Source: Synchiropus splendidus | Taxonomy: Eukaryota; Chordata; Actinopteri; Syngnathiformes; Callionymidae | Length of the DNA stretch: 64,000 nucleotides | Reading direction: 5' to 3' | Assembly: GCF_027744825.2 (NCBI RefSeq) | Contig: NC_071340.1 | Location: 12,846,001-12,910,000, forward strand | In this document: positions 1 to 13,438 of the stretch, one piece after another | How positions within the stretch are numbered: position 1 is the stretch's first letter | Layout of the letters: every line of letters begins with the position of its first letter | Program-made: the position numbers and the translations under genes | Notes under the pieces: model-generated | The model's input: only the letters and a program-made list of their open reading frames with translations | Database searches by the model: none | Told to the model about the DNA's origin: nothing

Positions 1-477
1 TAATTCACTCTGTCACCTTTGCTGTCGAAGAGCAGAACATCACTGCGGTGGTTGTTATAAGTCCCGGACCAACGCTCCGAGTGAGCTTCGTGGTGTGACA
101 CATTTACAATACAACCACCGAATTGTACTGTGCGCAGGCCTAAATACAGTACACTGTCTGGGTGTAAGATTGAAGTAGCCGCTAACCTTTTGGTCGCACT
201 GCACCACTGATCCAGTCTGACAGAAAAGTCTGCTTTGATTTGCATCACAAATGTCATTCATGCACACCAAGGCGCACGCACTCACACACTCACACACTTC
301 GGGGGTCCCTGAATGGAATTCATTTCCTTGGGACATTCCGACCCTAAACGTTAGTGGCTAAGATTAGACAACAGTTTTCCAGCGATGACGGAATAGAACC
401 AGTCAGTCGACATAATACTTGAATTGACTTGACACTTTTAGTTCTATGTTCTTCAGGGAAAAGTTCATTTTTAAATC

Positions 478-650
<173 letters not shown>

Positions 651-827
651 GTTTTTGCTTTTGTTCAGGGATATTTTTCGTTTTACACAATGGCCAGGGT
701 TTCCACTACTCTGATTGTATTTGAAATTCTTATAAAATTGAAAACTTGAATATAGCCACTATCGTGATTTGTTATGCTGATGCAAAAAAACCAATATTTT
801 GTTGTTTAAATGTATGTATGGATCCAT

Positions 828-1020
<193 letters not shown>

Positions 1021-2123
1021 GTATCAGCGTCATCATGTCACTAGGGGAACTACATATAAAAAAAAGATGGCTGCCATGACACATGATGCCATGAGTCCAG
1101 TAACTGAAGGAAGTGTTTTAAGCGTGTCACTGTGTGCATGTTTTAAGTGATACTCAACAATGCAAAAGCGGCTAAACACAAATATAGCAACAGTAAAAAG
1201 GGTGTAGATTGAGTGGTAAAGAATGTGACAGGAACTTGACGGGGGTCCAGACAGATATCCAGTTTCTGTCTGACGCTGCCAGTCCTGGATGATTGTGCGT
1301 GAGTGTGAGTGGCTGTGTGTTAAGGTTAAACACGTGCAAGCCCTGTCACCACACACTGATATGTTTATTTCACTGCAGCTGGGGCAATCACTCACTCAAA
1401 GAGACAGATGGAGACAGGCACATCGCAAATATTCATATAGACACCCGCTGTCTGGGGCGCACATGCACACACCAGGACACACACAAACACCCACAAAGAT
1501 ATCCATCTTAACTTTGTATGTGCAGACTGCAAAGCTCTGCTTAACTGTTGGGGTCAGTGCCTTTCTGGAGAGGATATTAAATAAAATAAACAGTCCACGT
1601 CAGAGGGAAAAAAAGAGATCTGGTGTTAGATTGAAGAACAGGTGAATGGACTCTTGTGGAACCTTAAAATACAAGAAACCTTCAGTCAAAATGAAGTGAA
1701 TTGAAAATGAGTTGAGTCCAAAAATAGTCCTTTGCTCCTTACAAAGTTCGTCACTGATGTCACCCCACGTTACACCAATCTCAATGACACATGAGCCCTA
1801 AATTCCTATTGAATGGATTATAAGTTGCACTGTCTAAACTACTGGTAACACCATGTCTGGACTGCAGTACTCATGACGGCCACTAGGAGGAACTTTGCTT
1901 CATTATTTCCATGCATGTGCAGAGCACACTGACTTTTTTCCCCTGCATCATAACATAAATGTTGCTGAAGCTTAAAAGTGATGACACCAGCAAATTGTAC
2001 GTCATGTATTATCTCAGGACGCTCAAGTGGAGGCATCTTGAAGCTGCTGATCGTTGCTGTGGGCCACGACGTTTCCACACTCTCACCATCCACTACTTAT
2101 ACTGTTGAAACCAAACACAATAG

Positions 2124-2146
2124 AAGTCTTAGTCTTAGTCTTAGTG
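2124..2146 (+). repeat. short (GTCTTA)n tandem repeat
   Basis: Three perfect six-base units and part of a fourth. Confidence 0.85.
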
Positions 2147-3248
2147 GATAATTTTCACTCTGGCTTGTGTGAAAATATATGATTTCTCCTTCATTGTTAG
2201 CACAGACAAAGCATGGATATTTTCCCATTTTTTTCAGAAGTTTCCAGGTTTATTTTTGATGCTTAAAACTTCATATAAATCTCACACATCAGGCCCCCCG
2301 GGTCTTGAGTTTGACAATAGTTGGAACGGGAAGCAAACTCTAAACCCAATGACTGTGCTGAACTGTTGAACTTGCCCTGTGATTCCATGAGCTTTCCATC
2401 AGCTCTCAAAGGCTTTCTATCATCGACTTAAGAGATATAGATGTATCTGAAGGATTTCACAATGTCTAAAATTGAGTCTCTTTGGGGCTTTAGAGCGAAA
2501 GCAGGAAAGAAAACAGAAAAAAAAGAGAGTGATGACAAGAGCAAGTCTGCCAGCGGAAAGTAACAGGAAGTAATGACGGCTTGATTGGTGTCTACAGAAG
2601 TTCTCTACAAAAGTGGATGGGTTTGACCTCGACCTGTCAAGGCCGACAGCTCGAAAGAGCTCTATAGTCGGCCGAGACTCGACAGCGCTGTAAAGATTTA
2701 ACTGCAGTTGTGAGTGGGTGAGTATGTGTTCAGGCAGCCAGCAATTCTTCACTTGCATTTGTGTCGATCGATACATGTAAAGAGGGCCGTCGCTGTGCCC
2801 GGCCCACAGCCATGTGACACCGGCTTGTTGTGGCTCTCGCATGCCGCGGTGACAGTTTCACAGCTACCTCCTGTCAACTTCTAAATTAAGACAACTTTTC
2901 GAGACGCCACGGGACACACGACACCGGGGGCGTCTTTTCAACCAAAATTAACATAAAGTCGTGTTGGGAGTTTCAGACAGAGGCATGATGTCAAAGAGGG
3001 TTTTTTTTAAAAGGGAGAGGTAAAACCTGAGGTCATCAGCAGGCTTTAGACCTAAATCCCTCTAAATCTGCCGCAGCAGAGGAGAGACGGAGCAATCCAC
3101 TCACTAAGATCCCATTATGTCAAAGGAAAGGAAATGGAAAGGGTGGAAAACTGAACACAGCCCGAGCTTCGACGGCGAGGATGCGTCAAGTTAGTGTTGT
3201 ACTGTAGGTCGGTGGCGGAAAAGCGCTTGAACAGGAAGCATCATCATA

Positions 3249-3320
3249 CTAGGGCTATCAAAATTAATGCGGTAAAACTTCTGAATCTTAACGCTAATAG
3301 TATGTTTGATGTGCGATTAG
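3249..3320 (+). repeat. fragment of the AGGGCTGTC-ended repeat
   Basis: CTAGGGCTATCAAAATTAAT followed by GCGGTAAAA looks like the left end of the same family as the copies near 27.8 and 50.2 kb. Only the end is recognisable. Confidence 0.45.
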
Positions 3321-5491
3321 CACGCACGTGTTTGCATGGCCATGTGCACGTCATGACTGAGCCGCCGTCCCCCCCATAGCATCCTATAAATCAGCGACGT
3401 GAGCGCAGATGAGCGAGAGACAGCTTTGCCAGATGGTTCTTTTGACTTGTAGTTACTGCCGATGTGAACTCAGTTACTCCTGGAGTTCGGGTTTCTGATT
3501 TCACTTAGCTAGTTTAGTCAAAACAGGAAGTAGAAGCTGTGAGAGAGCAATTGAGACACACGTTGAGATGTTTTTTAACCCAATATTATTGTCTTACGTT
3601 TATATACATAGGACCTTTAGATGCATTTGCAATATGATTGATAGAAATAAACTGAAGGTGACAGCAGGTGGCAATGGTCTTCCTGAACTTGCTAGCAGAA
3701 CTCCTCCAGCAGCAGTGGAGTGAGGGACACACATAACAATAGAGAGTGTTCCCGTTTTAATTTCCGTTATTTTCAAGTAAAGACAAATATTTGTGCTTTA
3801 AAAGAAAATAATAAATAAAAAAAAAAACACAACAGAATGACAAAAAAATGCTTTCCAGAATAGTAATATCATGGATTAAGGTCGATGGAAATGTTTTAAT
3901 TTAATTAAAATATTTATTTATGTATACAAAAAGTCTAACAAAAGAGACATTAGCCTTGTAGAGATTTGGTTCAGCGGTGGAGAGAAAAGCACAATGTGCA
4001 ACAACTGAATTTAAAAACTGCAGAAGAAAAATATTGTCAACTGAACATTGTTGCAATCTTTACATTCTTTGTAAATTAGAAAACGGCAGCACTTTCCTGA
4101 CTCCATCATCTAGTTTAGTCTTTCCCCTGGCTCTGTTCTCCTCTGGGGAGCTGTGCACTTCAGTTCAATTGAAAGCGACTATCAAACCCTGAGGAACACA
4201 ACCTGATTCCGAGACTTCTTATGCCGCGCTGCAGCCCTGCGAGTGTTTTTGCCGCACATCCCTGGTGACCAACTAAATGAAATGATATCTCTTGGCCCAG
4301 TCCAAGGGAAAACAGCAAGATGAAAGAGAGAAAATGAAGAACAATCTGAATAGCAAATGACACTCCTCACTCCCGTCCGTGGGGAATCACAAGAGGCGCC
4401 GCTCGCCCTGTAAGTAAAAGCATGTTTACGGTGTGATGAATGAGTGAAAAGCTCTAACAACGCTGCGTGGGCACGAGACAAGAGACAGAGAGCGCATCAT
4501 TATCCTGCTTATATTAAGTGATGTGCGAATAGCTTGTTACGGCGCAATCGCTAAATGATAACAAACAATACAAAAATGCTAGATTGGTAGACTTGAATAA
4601 CCTGCTCATTTATAGCCAACATCAATCCTCAACTGCGCTATATTCATTAGAGCAGCGCTATAAGCGGCACATGCATCTCTACTAATGAGACTCTACATAG
4701 CAGCCGGCGTTCCTTTGTTATCCTAATGAATTGGTGTCCGTATCTCCACAGGTACAGTCGGCGAGTCGGCCATGAAGCAGCAGAATTACCCTGTAATCCT
4801 TCCCAAAACTTTCCACTCACAGAAACTTCTGCAGGTAACTTATGCCATGAATTAAATTGGCTCTCTGGGGACATTTGAGTTTAGTTTTTGGATCTTAAGA
4901 AAAGTGGTATCTCACTGCGACACTGCTTTCAAGTTATCATTCAAAACAGGATTCAGGCTTTCCGCTGGTACTTCTCCCGGTGACAATTCCGCATCAAAGT
5001 CTTAGCGCCAGTTAAAACTGGATCTCCCATGTTCCTGTTGCAGTGACTATTTTGGGGCTTTAGGCGGTGAATGTTAGGTAATGTAGCTTCCTTTAATCTC
5101 CCGCTCCATTATGACCGTTTAGAACAATTGGATTTGGAAGCGAGTTTGTCATGAGAAGAACCTTGGAGATTCAGGCTTAGGCTCATCCCGTCCCAACCAG
5201 CACTGCATATAGCTGATTCACCTTCTATTTATTTTGAAAATAAAGCCTTGGATAGCTTTAAAAGTTCGCCTTCAAACGTGATGGATGTGACTCGATAACT
5301 TGTTCCCTGATGGGAACGCCAAGAATCGTTGCATTTCATTTGACGAATATGGTCTTAAATGTAAAAGCTATCGAAGAAAACAACCATTAACAGACAGTTC
5401 ATACGGCAGCACAACAATCTAAAATGTCTGCAGCTGTTTTCCAGCCACTAGGTATCGATTTCCCACTTTTGCTCCAGACACTGTGATTTCA

Positions 5492-5671
<180 letters not shown>

Positions 5672-7308
5672 TCACAGACAAGACAGAGTGTGCATAAGAA
5701 AGACAAACATTTCACAAGTGTTGCATGAGAAACTTCAGGACTAGGACATGATGTGCTTAAATATTTCTTTAAAAGAATCCATAAATTTGGGTCGTGTTTT
5801 GGCAACCATAAAAAGATATTTTAGACTTAAAACACTTCCCTGTGTTCACGTTGGTTTACTACAGGTACTCAAGGTTCAGTGGAGACCTTAAACTGTCCAT
5901 AGATGTGCATGAATGCTTCATCATCCTCTGCAGTACACCTAGTGCTCACTGACTAGGTCCATGTCCCACAATGGTTGTCCTCGTCCACTCCCTGAATTCT
6001 TCGTCCACTGTTTTCTCAGCATGCCCCTCTCATATTCCCGACACTTCCTAGTCCCTTCCAGTGACAGCCTGATCATCTTCATCTCTCCGGCATCCTGAAC
6101 ATTGTCATCAAACTTTTTTGTATTTCAGACAGCTCAAATAAATGAATGATTGACAGCACCACAAAGCAACAACAAATCATGAGGTCAATGTGAAGTCATT
6201 CATTTAACAGGACATTTTTGTTTAGCGCCTGTCTTCTGCAGTAAAAACAGCAGAATATGGAAATGACAGAATGGCATGAATGAATCACAGATGACGAAAA
6301 TACAATGGCCCAAGTGGGCGGGCAGATGAAGGGACGGCAGGATGGACAGCTTTGTTGTCGTCTCCTCTTTCCAATAAATGTGTCTGTTCAACACAATCCT
6401 ACACACGACGCTAAAGTGTAACAGCTCATCTGCTGTTTTGTCGAATCTTGGACTGTGAACGGTTGTTTTAGCTATCATTACTGGAGGTGATCTACTGACT
6501 CACTTTGTGGTTTTCACTGCAAAAAGAAGCAGCATTAAGAGGCAGAATGTTGAGGGTTCAAATCTCAACGCGGGAAGGAGGTTGCTGGAAAAAAAACATG
6601 CCTTATGACACGTTTCTTGGTGTGGTATTGGTAACAATGGGGTCAAACAAGGGACGATGAAAATAAAAACACAACTTTATCAGTAATTTTTAAACACAAA
6701 CTCCATTCCAGCCTGGACTCCGAGTATGTGCAGACGGGTCAGGCACATGGTAAAGTGATTAGCCCGCCACTGAATAGACCATAAACCTAAATGTAACCGG
6801 AGAGTGGTGGCAGTGTTGCAGGACTTAGCGAGTGACTTTATTTACTGCGCTGATAAGTAGGATTTATGAGGGATAAAAAGAACATATGGTTGGGATAGCA
6901 GAGGGAAAGAGGCATCGCATGGTTTCAATAGCCGAGTCAGTTAATGCAGAGGATAAATGGCTATTTGGACAAGAAAATGGTCCCATTCCTCAAACTTGCC
7001 AAATGAAAATATCAGGTGCCTAAATGCCTAAAACGGGTCACTGGATTCAGGACTATCATGGAGATAAGTTCTTGGTATCTTCACAATCGTGCATCCCATT
7101 TCAGAGGCAAAATAATGTGTCACATAATTTTCTTTTTTATTTATTTTTTATTCATGAAATCATTGTGAAACTATCATGTTGAAATGGTCCCTTGTTCATG
7201 TTCTGACACTGTACACATATAATCACTCTTATGAATATCCTATATTAAGTATTCAATCTCCTTCTTCACTGTAAATAAAAAAATTAAAAAAAGTCTTACA
7301 TTTCTTGA

Positions 7309-7503
7309 AGAGGTATCTGTCCAAGGTTTAAAACGACAACCACCATATTTTCAAGACAGACAGTGTCCTCCTTCCATCCCATTGATCACGACATCCATTA
7401 CCAGGCGCACCAGCCGCACGACTCTTTTGAGGACCAGGTTGACTCCGAGACACTCTGCTTCATCAAGGCCGACTCCAATGAGTCACAGAAGGTGGTGAAG
7501 TGA
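7309..7503 (+). other. short GC3-rich coding-like stretch
   Basis: The plus-strand frame is open for 64 codons before TGA. Its second half (HPIDHDIHYQAHQPHDSF, then EDQVDSETLCFIKADSN) has strongly GC-ending codons, unlike the AT-rich flanks. The opposite strand also has an open frame here (DEAECLGVNLVLKRVVRL), so the coding strand is uncertain. No ATG precedes it. It may be an exon or retrocopy fragment; the product is unknown. Confidence 0.25.
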
Positions 7504-7823
7504 AAGAGAAGCAGTGAAGAGAAGTAATGAAAGAGTAGGAAAGGTAGACATTAACACTGCAGGAGGTGGGGAGGAAGATGAGGCAAATTGACAGCGCACA
7601 GCAAGAGTGCTTTTTGTCAAACTCAACCACTGACTAGTTCACCACTGCTCCCGGTACAAAGTAGCTCTCCTTAATGTCAGGACCTTCTCTCAGATTCATG
7701 ATTTTGCACTTCGCTAAGAGAGTTATTTTTGGATGGTGCTTTTCTCCAAGCAAAACAACTGGGAAAGTTACTAACAGATTTCAATTTAATTTCCAGAACT
7801 GTTAACCAGACTATGAACAGCTT

Positions 7824-7849
7824 TATATATATATATATATATATATATA
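7824..7849. repeat. (TA)n microsatellite
   Basis: A perfect run of thirteen TA units. Confidence 0.95.
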
Positions 7850-8290
7850 GCACCGTGCTACGTTCAGCAATATAAGCAGGGAGACAGAAAACACATGGCT
7901 GTGCAGCCAAACTGTGTCCTTAATTCAATATTGTCTAAGAGGCTAAACGCCCATTTATGCTCAACATTGAGCCTCTGTCTGTGCTCTACGATCATTTTGT
8001 CTGTATTTCTGCATGTTTCCACAAAGTGGATAAGGGCCATGGAACCCATGAGGCAGTGATGCTGTTTACTACGTGGCACGTTGCTCTACAGAGACAGAAG
8101 AAGACAAGAAGAAAGAACATATGACAATGGCAGAAATTCTCCATCTTCCAGGCGTGAACAGCCTCACTGACTACCGCCTCCTGCAACACTGCCTCGGCTT
8201 CGCCTTTTGTTCAAGAGGTACTTTTTAAATTCTTCTTCCACAGTCGCCATGTTGGTTTTGGAGTTTGTCGTTGTAAACTTTTGACTGTGG

Positions 8291-8309
8291 GCTGCTCCCC
8301 CTGGTGGAT
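8291..8309 (-). promoter_or_regulatory. CTCF-like motif
   Basis: The minus strand reads TCCACCAGGGGGAGCAGC, close to the vertebrate CTCF core CCACCAGGGGGC. This is a match by eye only. Confidence 0.3.
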
Positions 8310-11300
8310 ATATTGGTGAACAGCAATACCAGCGCTTAGAATGCATGGAAGCATGTGATCAGTTACGGTAAGATCGTTTGAAATGGATGGACACAATTTT
8401 GTGTGGAAACAGAGAAAAAATGGGCCTCAAATGAGACCACAGGAGGCTTCAAACCAACAATTCCGTTTGAGTCCAACAGCCTATCACGAAGGAGCTTTAA
8501 ATAAGGGACAATAACACTGCCTGGAAATCAAGCGGAAACCAGGTGCTTGATAAAGTTCTGAATGCTGTCACCAAATTTTGAGTTCACTCTACACGAAATG
8601 TACGATGCTAAATGGGAGCAAGGTTGCAGGTAAGCTTTTCATAATAAATGACAATGTAAGGTCTGAGCACAGTATTAACCACAAATGAAACCAGGGAGCT
8701 TTCTTCACCACTAAAGGTCTAGTGAGAGAATAACACCCGTGTTTACTACACCCAGCATGACATAGTCGTATGAGAGAAACATGCAAAAACAATTGTGCTT
8801 AACTGTCAATCTAAATCCCCACGCCTGTCATCATGTCACTGCGATGGCCACTACAAGAAAAGGCATCTTGCTGTTCCTTGTGGAGAGACGGCTGTATCGG
8901 CTGAATGGAGTTGTATGAGGACATACTTCTGCTGCGACTAGTTGTTAACTTTATTAAGCTGTCAGTCCCTGCGGGGTGACAAACTGAGCGGTGCAAGATG
9001 AGAGTAATCTCCCAAAGATTTGGAATACAATCTGCTACGCGTCTGCCCACAAAAACACAGAGGCTCCAGAACATCACATGAAGACAAAGGAGGATGCTGT
9101 CAGGCCATTCAAATGCAAACGCACATGTATGGAGAAATAACAGAGAGAGAAACGCTGACATGGCTGGAAATGTACAAAATACACTCATACAATGGTATAT
9201 CTCTGAATGAGACAAAGGTCGGAGGTGTGAGGGATTAGAGGGAGAGAAAATAGTATGGGGGTTCAGTCACAGAGAGTAATGAAAACAAATGAAGAGGGTG
9301 AAGAGGAGAGTGCAGCAGGGCGGAATAGACAGACAGGTGATCTCTGACAGCAAGAGTGAAGGTGAAACTATACGGGACAGTAGTGATGCCATATGGGACT
9401 GGGTTAGCAACATGTATATATGGGGGACAGCTCATGTAGAGAAGTTCGGCGATAAAGTCGGGGCGGCATGATGGTTTGGATATTTGGAGAGAAGACAAGG
9501 AACGTTATAGATTCATGGATGCAGTAAAGGAGCACATGAAGCACACTACCAACATAGGCCCCTCTTTACTGGCATTTTGTTCCATTACACTGAGGTTTCC
9601 ATTGTAAAACAACACTGAGATTTTTCAAATGGAGGAGAGTTAGGTGATGTTTTTGTCAATCTGTCAACAAGTTCAACAGGTCCATAAAGGAGGACTATTA
9701 AGGACGTAGGAAGTGCTGCCATTCACTCACGACACAGAGAAAAAAAAACAGTGAGAATCTTGGGATATATCAAATTGGAAATAGAGAAGCTAAAATGTGT
9801 TGTTTCCATTAATATTCTAAATCACATTCAAGCAAACTGCTCAAGGGGGGGAGCCGTCTCAGAGGCGCTAACACACTGTCACACACACTCAGAATTCCGC
9901 CAGTTCCTGTCGCCAGAATGCATTTGTGTGTGAAAATGTCTATGACAAAGTGAAAAAGCAAATGTGACGGCGCATTCACAAGCCAAGCAACCAAATATTC
10001 ACATCAACGGAAGGCATGTGGGGTTTTTTTTTTTGATGGCAAGCAAATATGTGCCCAAGGGGAAAATGTGCAGAGGAGAAGGGGGACAGCTGTGTCATAT
10101 CAATTCACTGACCCCACTTCACTCCCAAACTGCAGATAACATTATACCGGCTTATAAATACATCAAGAGCACATATATTCACCAAACACAGCTTTAAAAT
10201 ACAGCAGGGCAGGGAAGTACAAAGGGCCGACCTGAAAAGTTTCCTCAGTAAACAAGAGGGCAGAGTATGCATCTGTTCAAAATCTGACCTCTCGTGGCAT
10301 AAACTGCTCTGATATTTCTCAACACGCCCCGTCTCCCAAACGTTCCAAACTTTGTCTTCCTGCACTTAAATAAATTTGTTATTATGTTTGAGGCTAGTGT
10401 GGCGCCTCAGGCGCTTCTGGAGCGGCTCATTTTGGAGCAATTATCTGATATTGGTGCTGTCCGCAAGCTAGCCATGTCAAATTGTGACTTTCTCCTCACA
10501 GCCACAGGATGGGCAATGTGAGATGCATGGGAAGAGAATAGCCAGAAAAGGAGCAAGAAAACGGGATTTTCCCCTTTCAGCAGTCTCACACACAATTCCT
10601 TGAATATTTGTCGAACGCCAGGTTTCTGGTTTTATGGTTCTTCAGCCACATCTCACTGTGAGAGTTCAGCTCTCCAACTGACTTAAGGAATGACTTGTTA
10701 AAATGTTTCAACAGCCTTTCATCTCGGTGGAACGCTCCGGCTCCAACGACAGCATTTGCACCAGCCTCATACATGGAGACACACTTTCTCTAAGTCATGA
10801 GGAAGTTTTTCTCACCTCAGACAGGATGAAAAAAAGGTTTCACAAGGACATGCATTAACAGAAAGTTGGAACACAACCCGTGATCTGCTGGTGGGAGGCC
10901 ATCACGCTGAGAGTCGGCATTATTGGAAATTAAAAGTTTCACTTTCAAGTAGAGTAGAAACGTATTTTAAAATAGCCATGAATGTGGCGGCGGTATTTGG
11001 ACTCCTAACTTTGAGATTGACTCTAGCATGTTAAATTACAGCTTTTTGTTTTAAATGTAACTTTGGTCATGGCAACAAAGCAACAGCAAACATTAACCAG
11101 CCACTTTGTGTCAGTGAGCGTAGATCTTCAAATGTTTGCTCCAAAATTGGAACTCAACAGGCTTGAGTGAAGAAGTCATTTTCGCTGCGGTTACACAGGG
11201 AGTTGTTTTTCTCTCAGTGACTTGTTGTTTCCACTCTCTGATTTTATCCAGCTTCCCCACCCTGTCATTTTCACACTTGGCACCCAGTGATCAAAACGAT

Positions 11301-12145
11301 TACTTTATGTCCATTTGGGCTCTGAATGAGTAAACAAACAGTCCACTCATATACAAATCCCTTTTATTTCTGGGGTGTTGCTTTAACCCCTAACAACTGT
11401 GGAGTACAATTATGAAAGAAACTTTGAATCGCTCACTCAGTTACTGATCGGTTGAAAGCTAATGATAGAGTGATGAAAGAGACTGTCAGGAAGCGAATCG
11501 GTGGCCGATTGTGAGCCAAGCTATTGTAGTGGCGTCTGTGCACCAGCATTGAACTAAGTACCGTCCCTAACTAATTGCATTGCACGTTAACAAAGAAATA
11601 ATGAAAACAATTCTTCCAGTTCTCAGACAATGAACTATAAGCCTAAATAAATAACATCTTTTGTCATGTGATGCTAGAACACTATAAACATAAAAAAACA
11701 CTTATGTCCAAAATGCTAATTGATGTGAATTGCAATAACAAAATTCTTATTATTATTATGTTCATTATTGCACATTATTCGAAAGCACTTTGATTCTGAA
11801 CACAGTGAATAATAAAGATTTTCTGCCTCTTACTCACAATGTCCACTAAATAAATAAAGAAAGAAAGAAACCACACAGTGGTTTTCCACTTCCATTCTAA
11901 CCCATTAATATTGTCATCCATTTACTACAACACCTATCACGGGTGACGGATGCAGTGTATCATGGATATCTCTATTTGTGAACATAATATTATGTGAACA
12001 TAATGGTTTCTTTGGATTAACAAATGATTCAAACATTCCCCAGATTTTCAATGCACAGACCAGCACATCCGGTCATGTGATCAGCTCCAGTTAAAACAGG
12101 CAGAAGTCGAATCATAAATCATGTGACTTTGGTGAGAAAATGTGG

Positions 12146-12364
12146 ACTCACCAACATGAATACTGTGCTCCCCCATCACTGTGGCCTTGAGTTCATTGAC
12201 GTCTTTAATGAAATCATCGTCTTTAATGCGGTCATTGAAATGAGCTCCCCCTTCTTGCTGTGAGCAACATAAAGTTCAGTTTTATTCATCCAGAAGGTGT
12301 TTAAGCACTTGTCACGATCAGTGTTCACTGCAGCCAAAGCAGCTCTAGTCGAAGATGGATTCAC
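12146..12364 (-). pseudogene. coding-like fragment with an apparent frame change
   Basis: One minus-strand frame gives MNPSSTRAALAAVNTDRD then CLNTFWMNKTELYVAHSKKG. The next frame continues GAHFNDRIKDDDFIKDVN then ELKATVMGEHSIHV, ending at a good donor (TTG|gtgagt). Both halves look protein-like, and the switch falls in a run of G, as expected for a one-base insertion or deletion. No family is recognised. An alternative reading is an exon starting after the CTCACAG acceptor-like site in the middle. Confidence 0.35.
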
Positions 12365-12624
12365 AGATTCTGTTGTTGTGTACGGCTGGAATGTAGCAGG
12401 TTTTCATTCTTAGAAATCCCACCACTAAAACAACCTGCACATCTGTTGTTCATGCACTTTGACCAAACTATCTGACCCGATTATATGCTCCTCCTAAACT
12501 GTTAAAAAAAAGAGAAAGAAAAAGAAGTTCTGTACTTTTGAACTTCACTACTGTAATACAACAATCCAGTTGTTCCGCATTGGTGTTGTCCTTGTGGAAA
12601 AAGCTCACAGGCCTTAAAACAAGG

Positions 12625-12890
12625 TTTTATGTTTTGTGGGGACCACTCATTGCCATAACCCTTTCCCCAGTCTCTCACCCTAAACCTAACCATCCAAACC
12701 AAATGGCTAACCTTAACCAGGACCTAAACCAAACTTAAATTCAATTATAATGCACCAGTCATTTTGACGTTTTCATCCTCAATTTGAGGCTTAACCTTAT
12801 TAACCAAGTGGTCCCCAAAAACAAAAGTGTTTCCAAGAATTGTTGCCCAGAAGGATAGCTTCACACGCACACACACACACACACACTTGT
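12625..12890 (+). repeat. fish GTGGGGACC/CA dispersed repeat
   Basis: It contains GTGGGGACCA, then several CTAACC/TTAACC words, then GGTCCCCA, and ends in a CA microsatellite (12867-12886). This order is typical of an abundant fish repeat with GTGGGGACC words and a CA tail. Confidence 0.55.
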
Positions 12891-13399
12891 CACCTAAAAA
12901 TGTTGATTTAATATTGGTCACCATCTGGAACTGTCACCCTGCCAAAACCAAATCGCTTAATGATGTTGAGCAGAAACAAAAGCCTCAGCGGTTGGAAAAG
13001 CGTTGAGGGACGATGCTGTAAGAGTTCAAGACTTGAATGTCAGCGGTGTTTTCCATTAGGCTGCTACTGAATGAGCTCAGTTCAAAGCTGCTGGATAAAC
13101 CTGCGGTGTTGTTTCAGCCGCTAATAAATGCTTGTACGAAGGCCGACTCGGGTTTGAACATAAATGATCAGGTCATCGAACACAAGCCGACACTGTTCAG
13201 TCGCATCTCCCTCGGTCATAATCACGTCAGGAGGGAAAACAAAATGCATGCAGCGGAGAGTTTTACATCACCAGCAAAACTCAGCAGCAAACATTTTCCA
13301 GTTGACACAGTGAGCCGCCTGTTTTCTTGAGTGTCTGGACGTCAGATTGCAGCTCAAATACATTTCAGGGACGGGTGGCAGAACAAATTACCATCATCG

Positions 13400-13400
<1 letters not shown>

Positions 13401-13435
<35 letters not shown>
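13401..13435 (+). repeat. (GT)n microsatellite
   Basis: A near-perfect GT run of about 35 bases in intron 3. Confidence 0.95.

Positions 13436-13438
<3 letters not shown>

Noticed and set aside
2420..2842. 140-codon minus-strand open frame in intron 4
   Set aside because: No recognisable domain, no splice sites in sensible places, and composition like random intron.
6521..6600. GGTTCAAATCTC as a tRNA B box
   Set aside because: No matching A box, acceptor stem or cloverleaf; at most a trace of a SINE.
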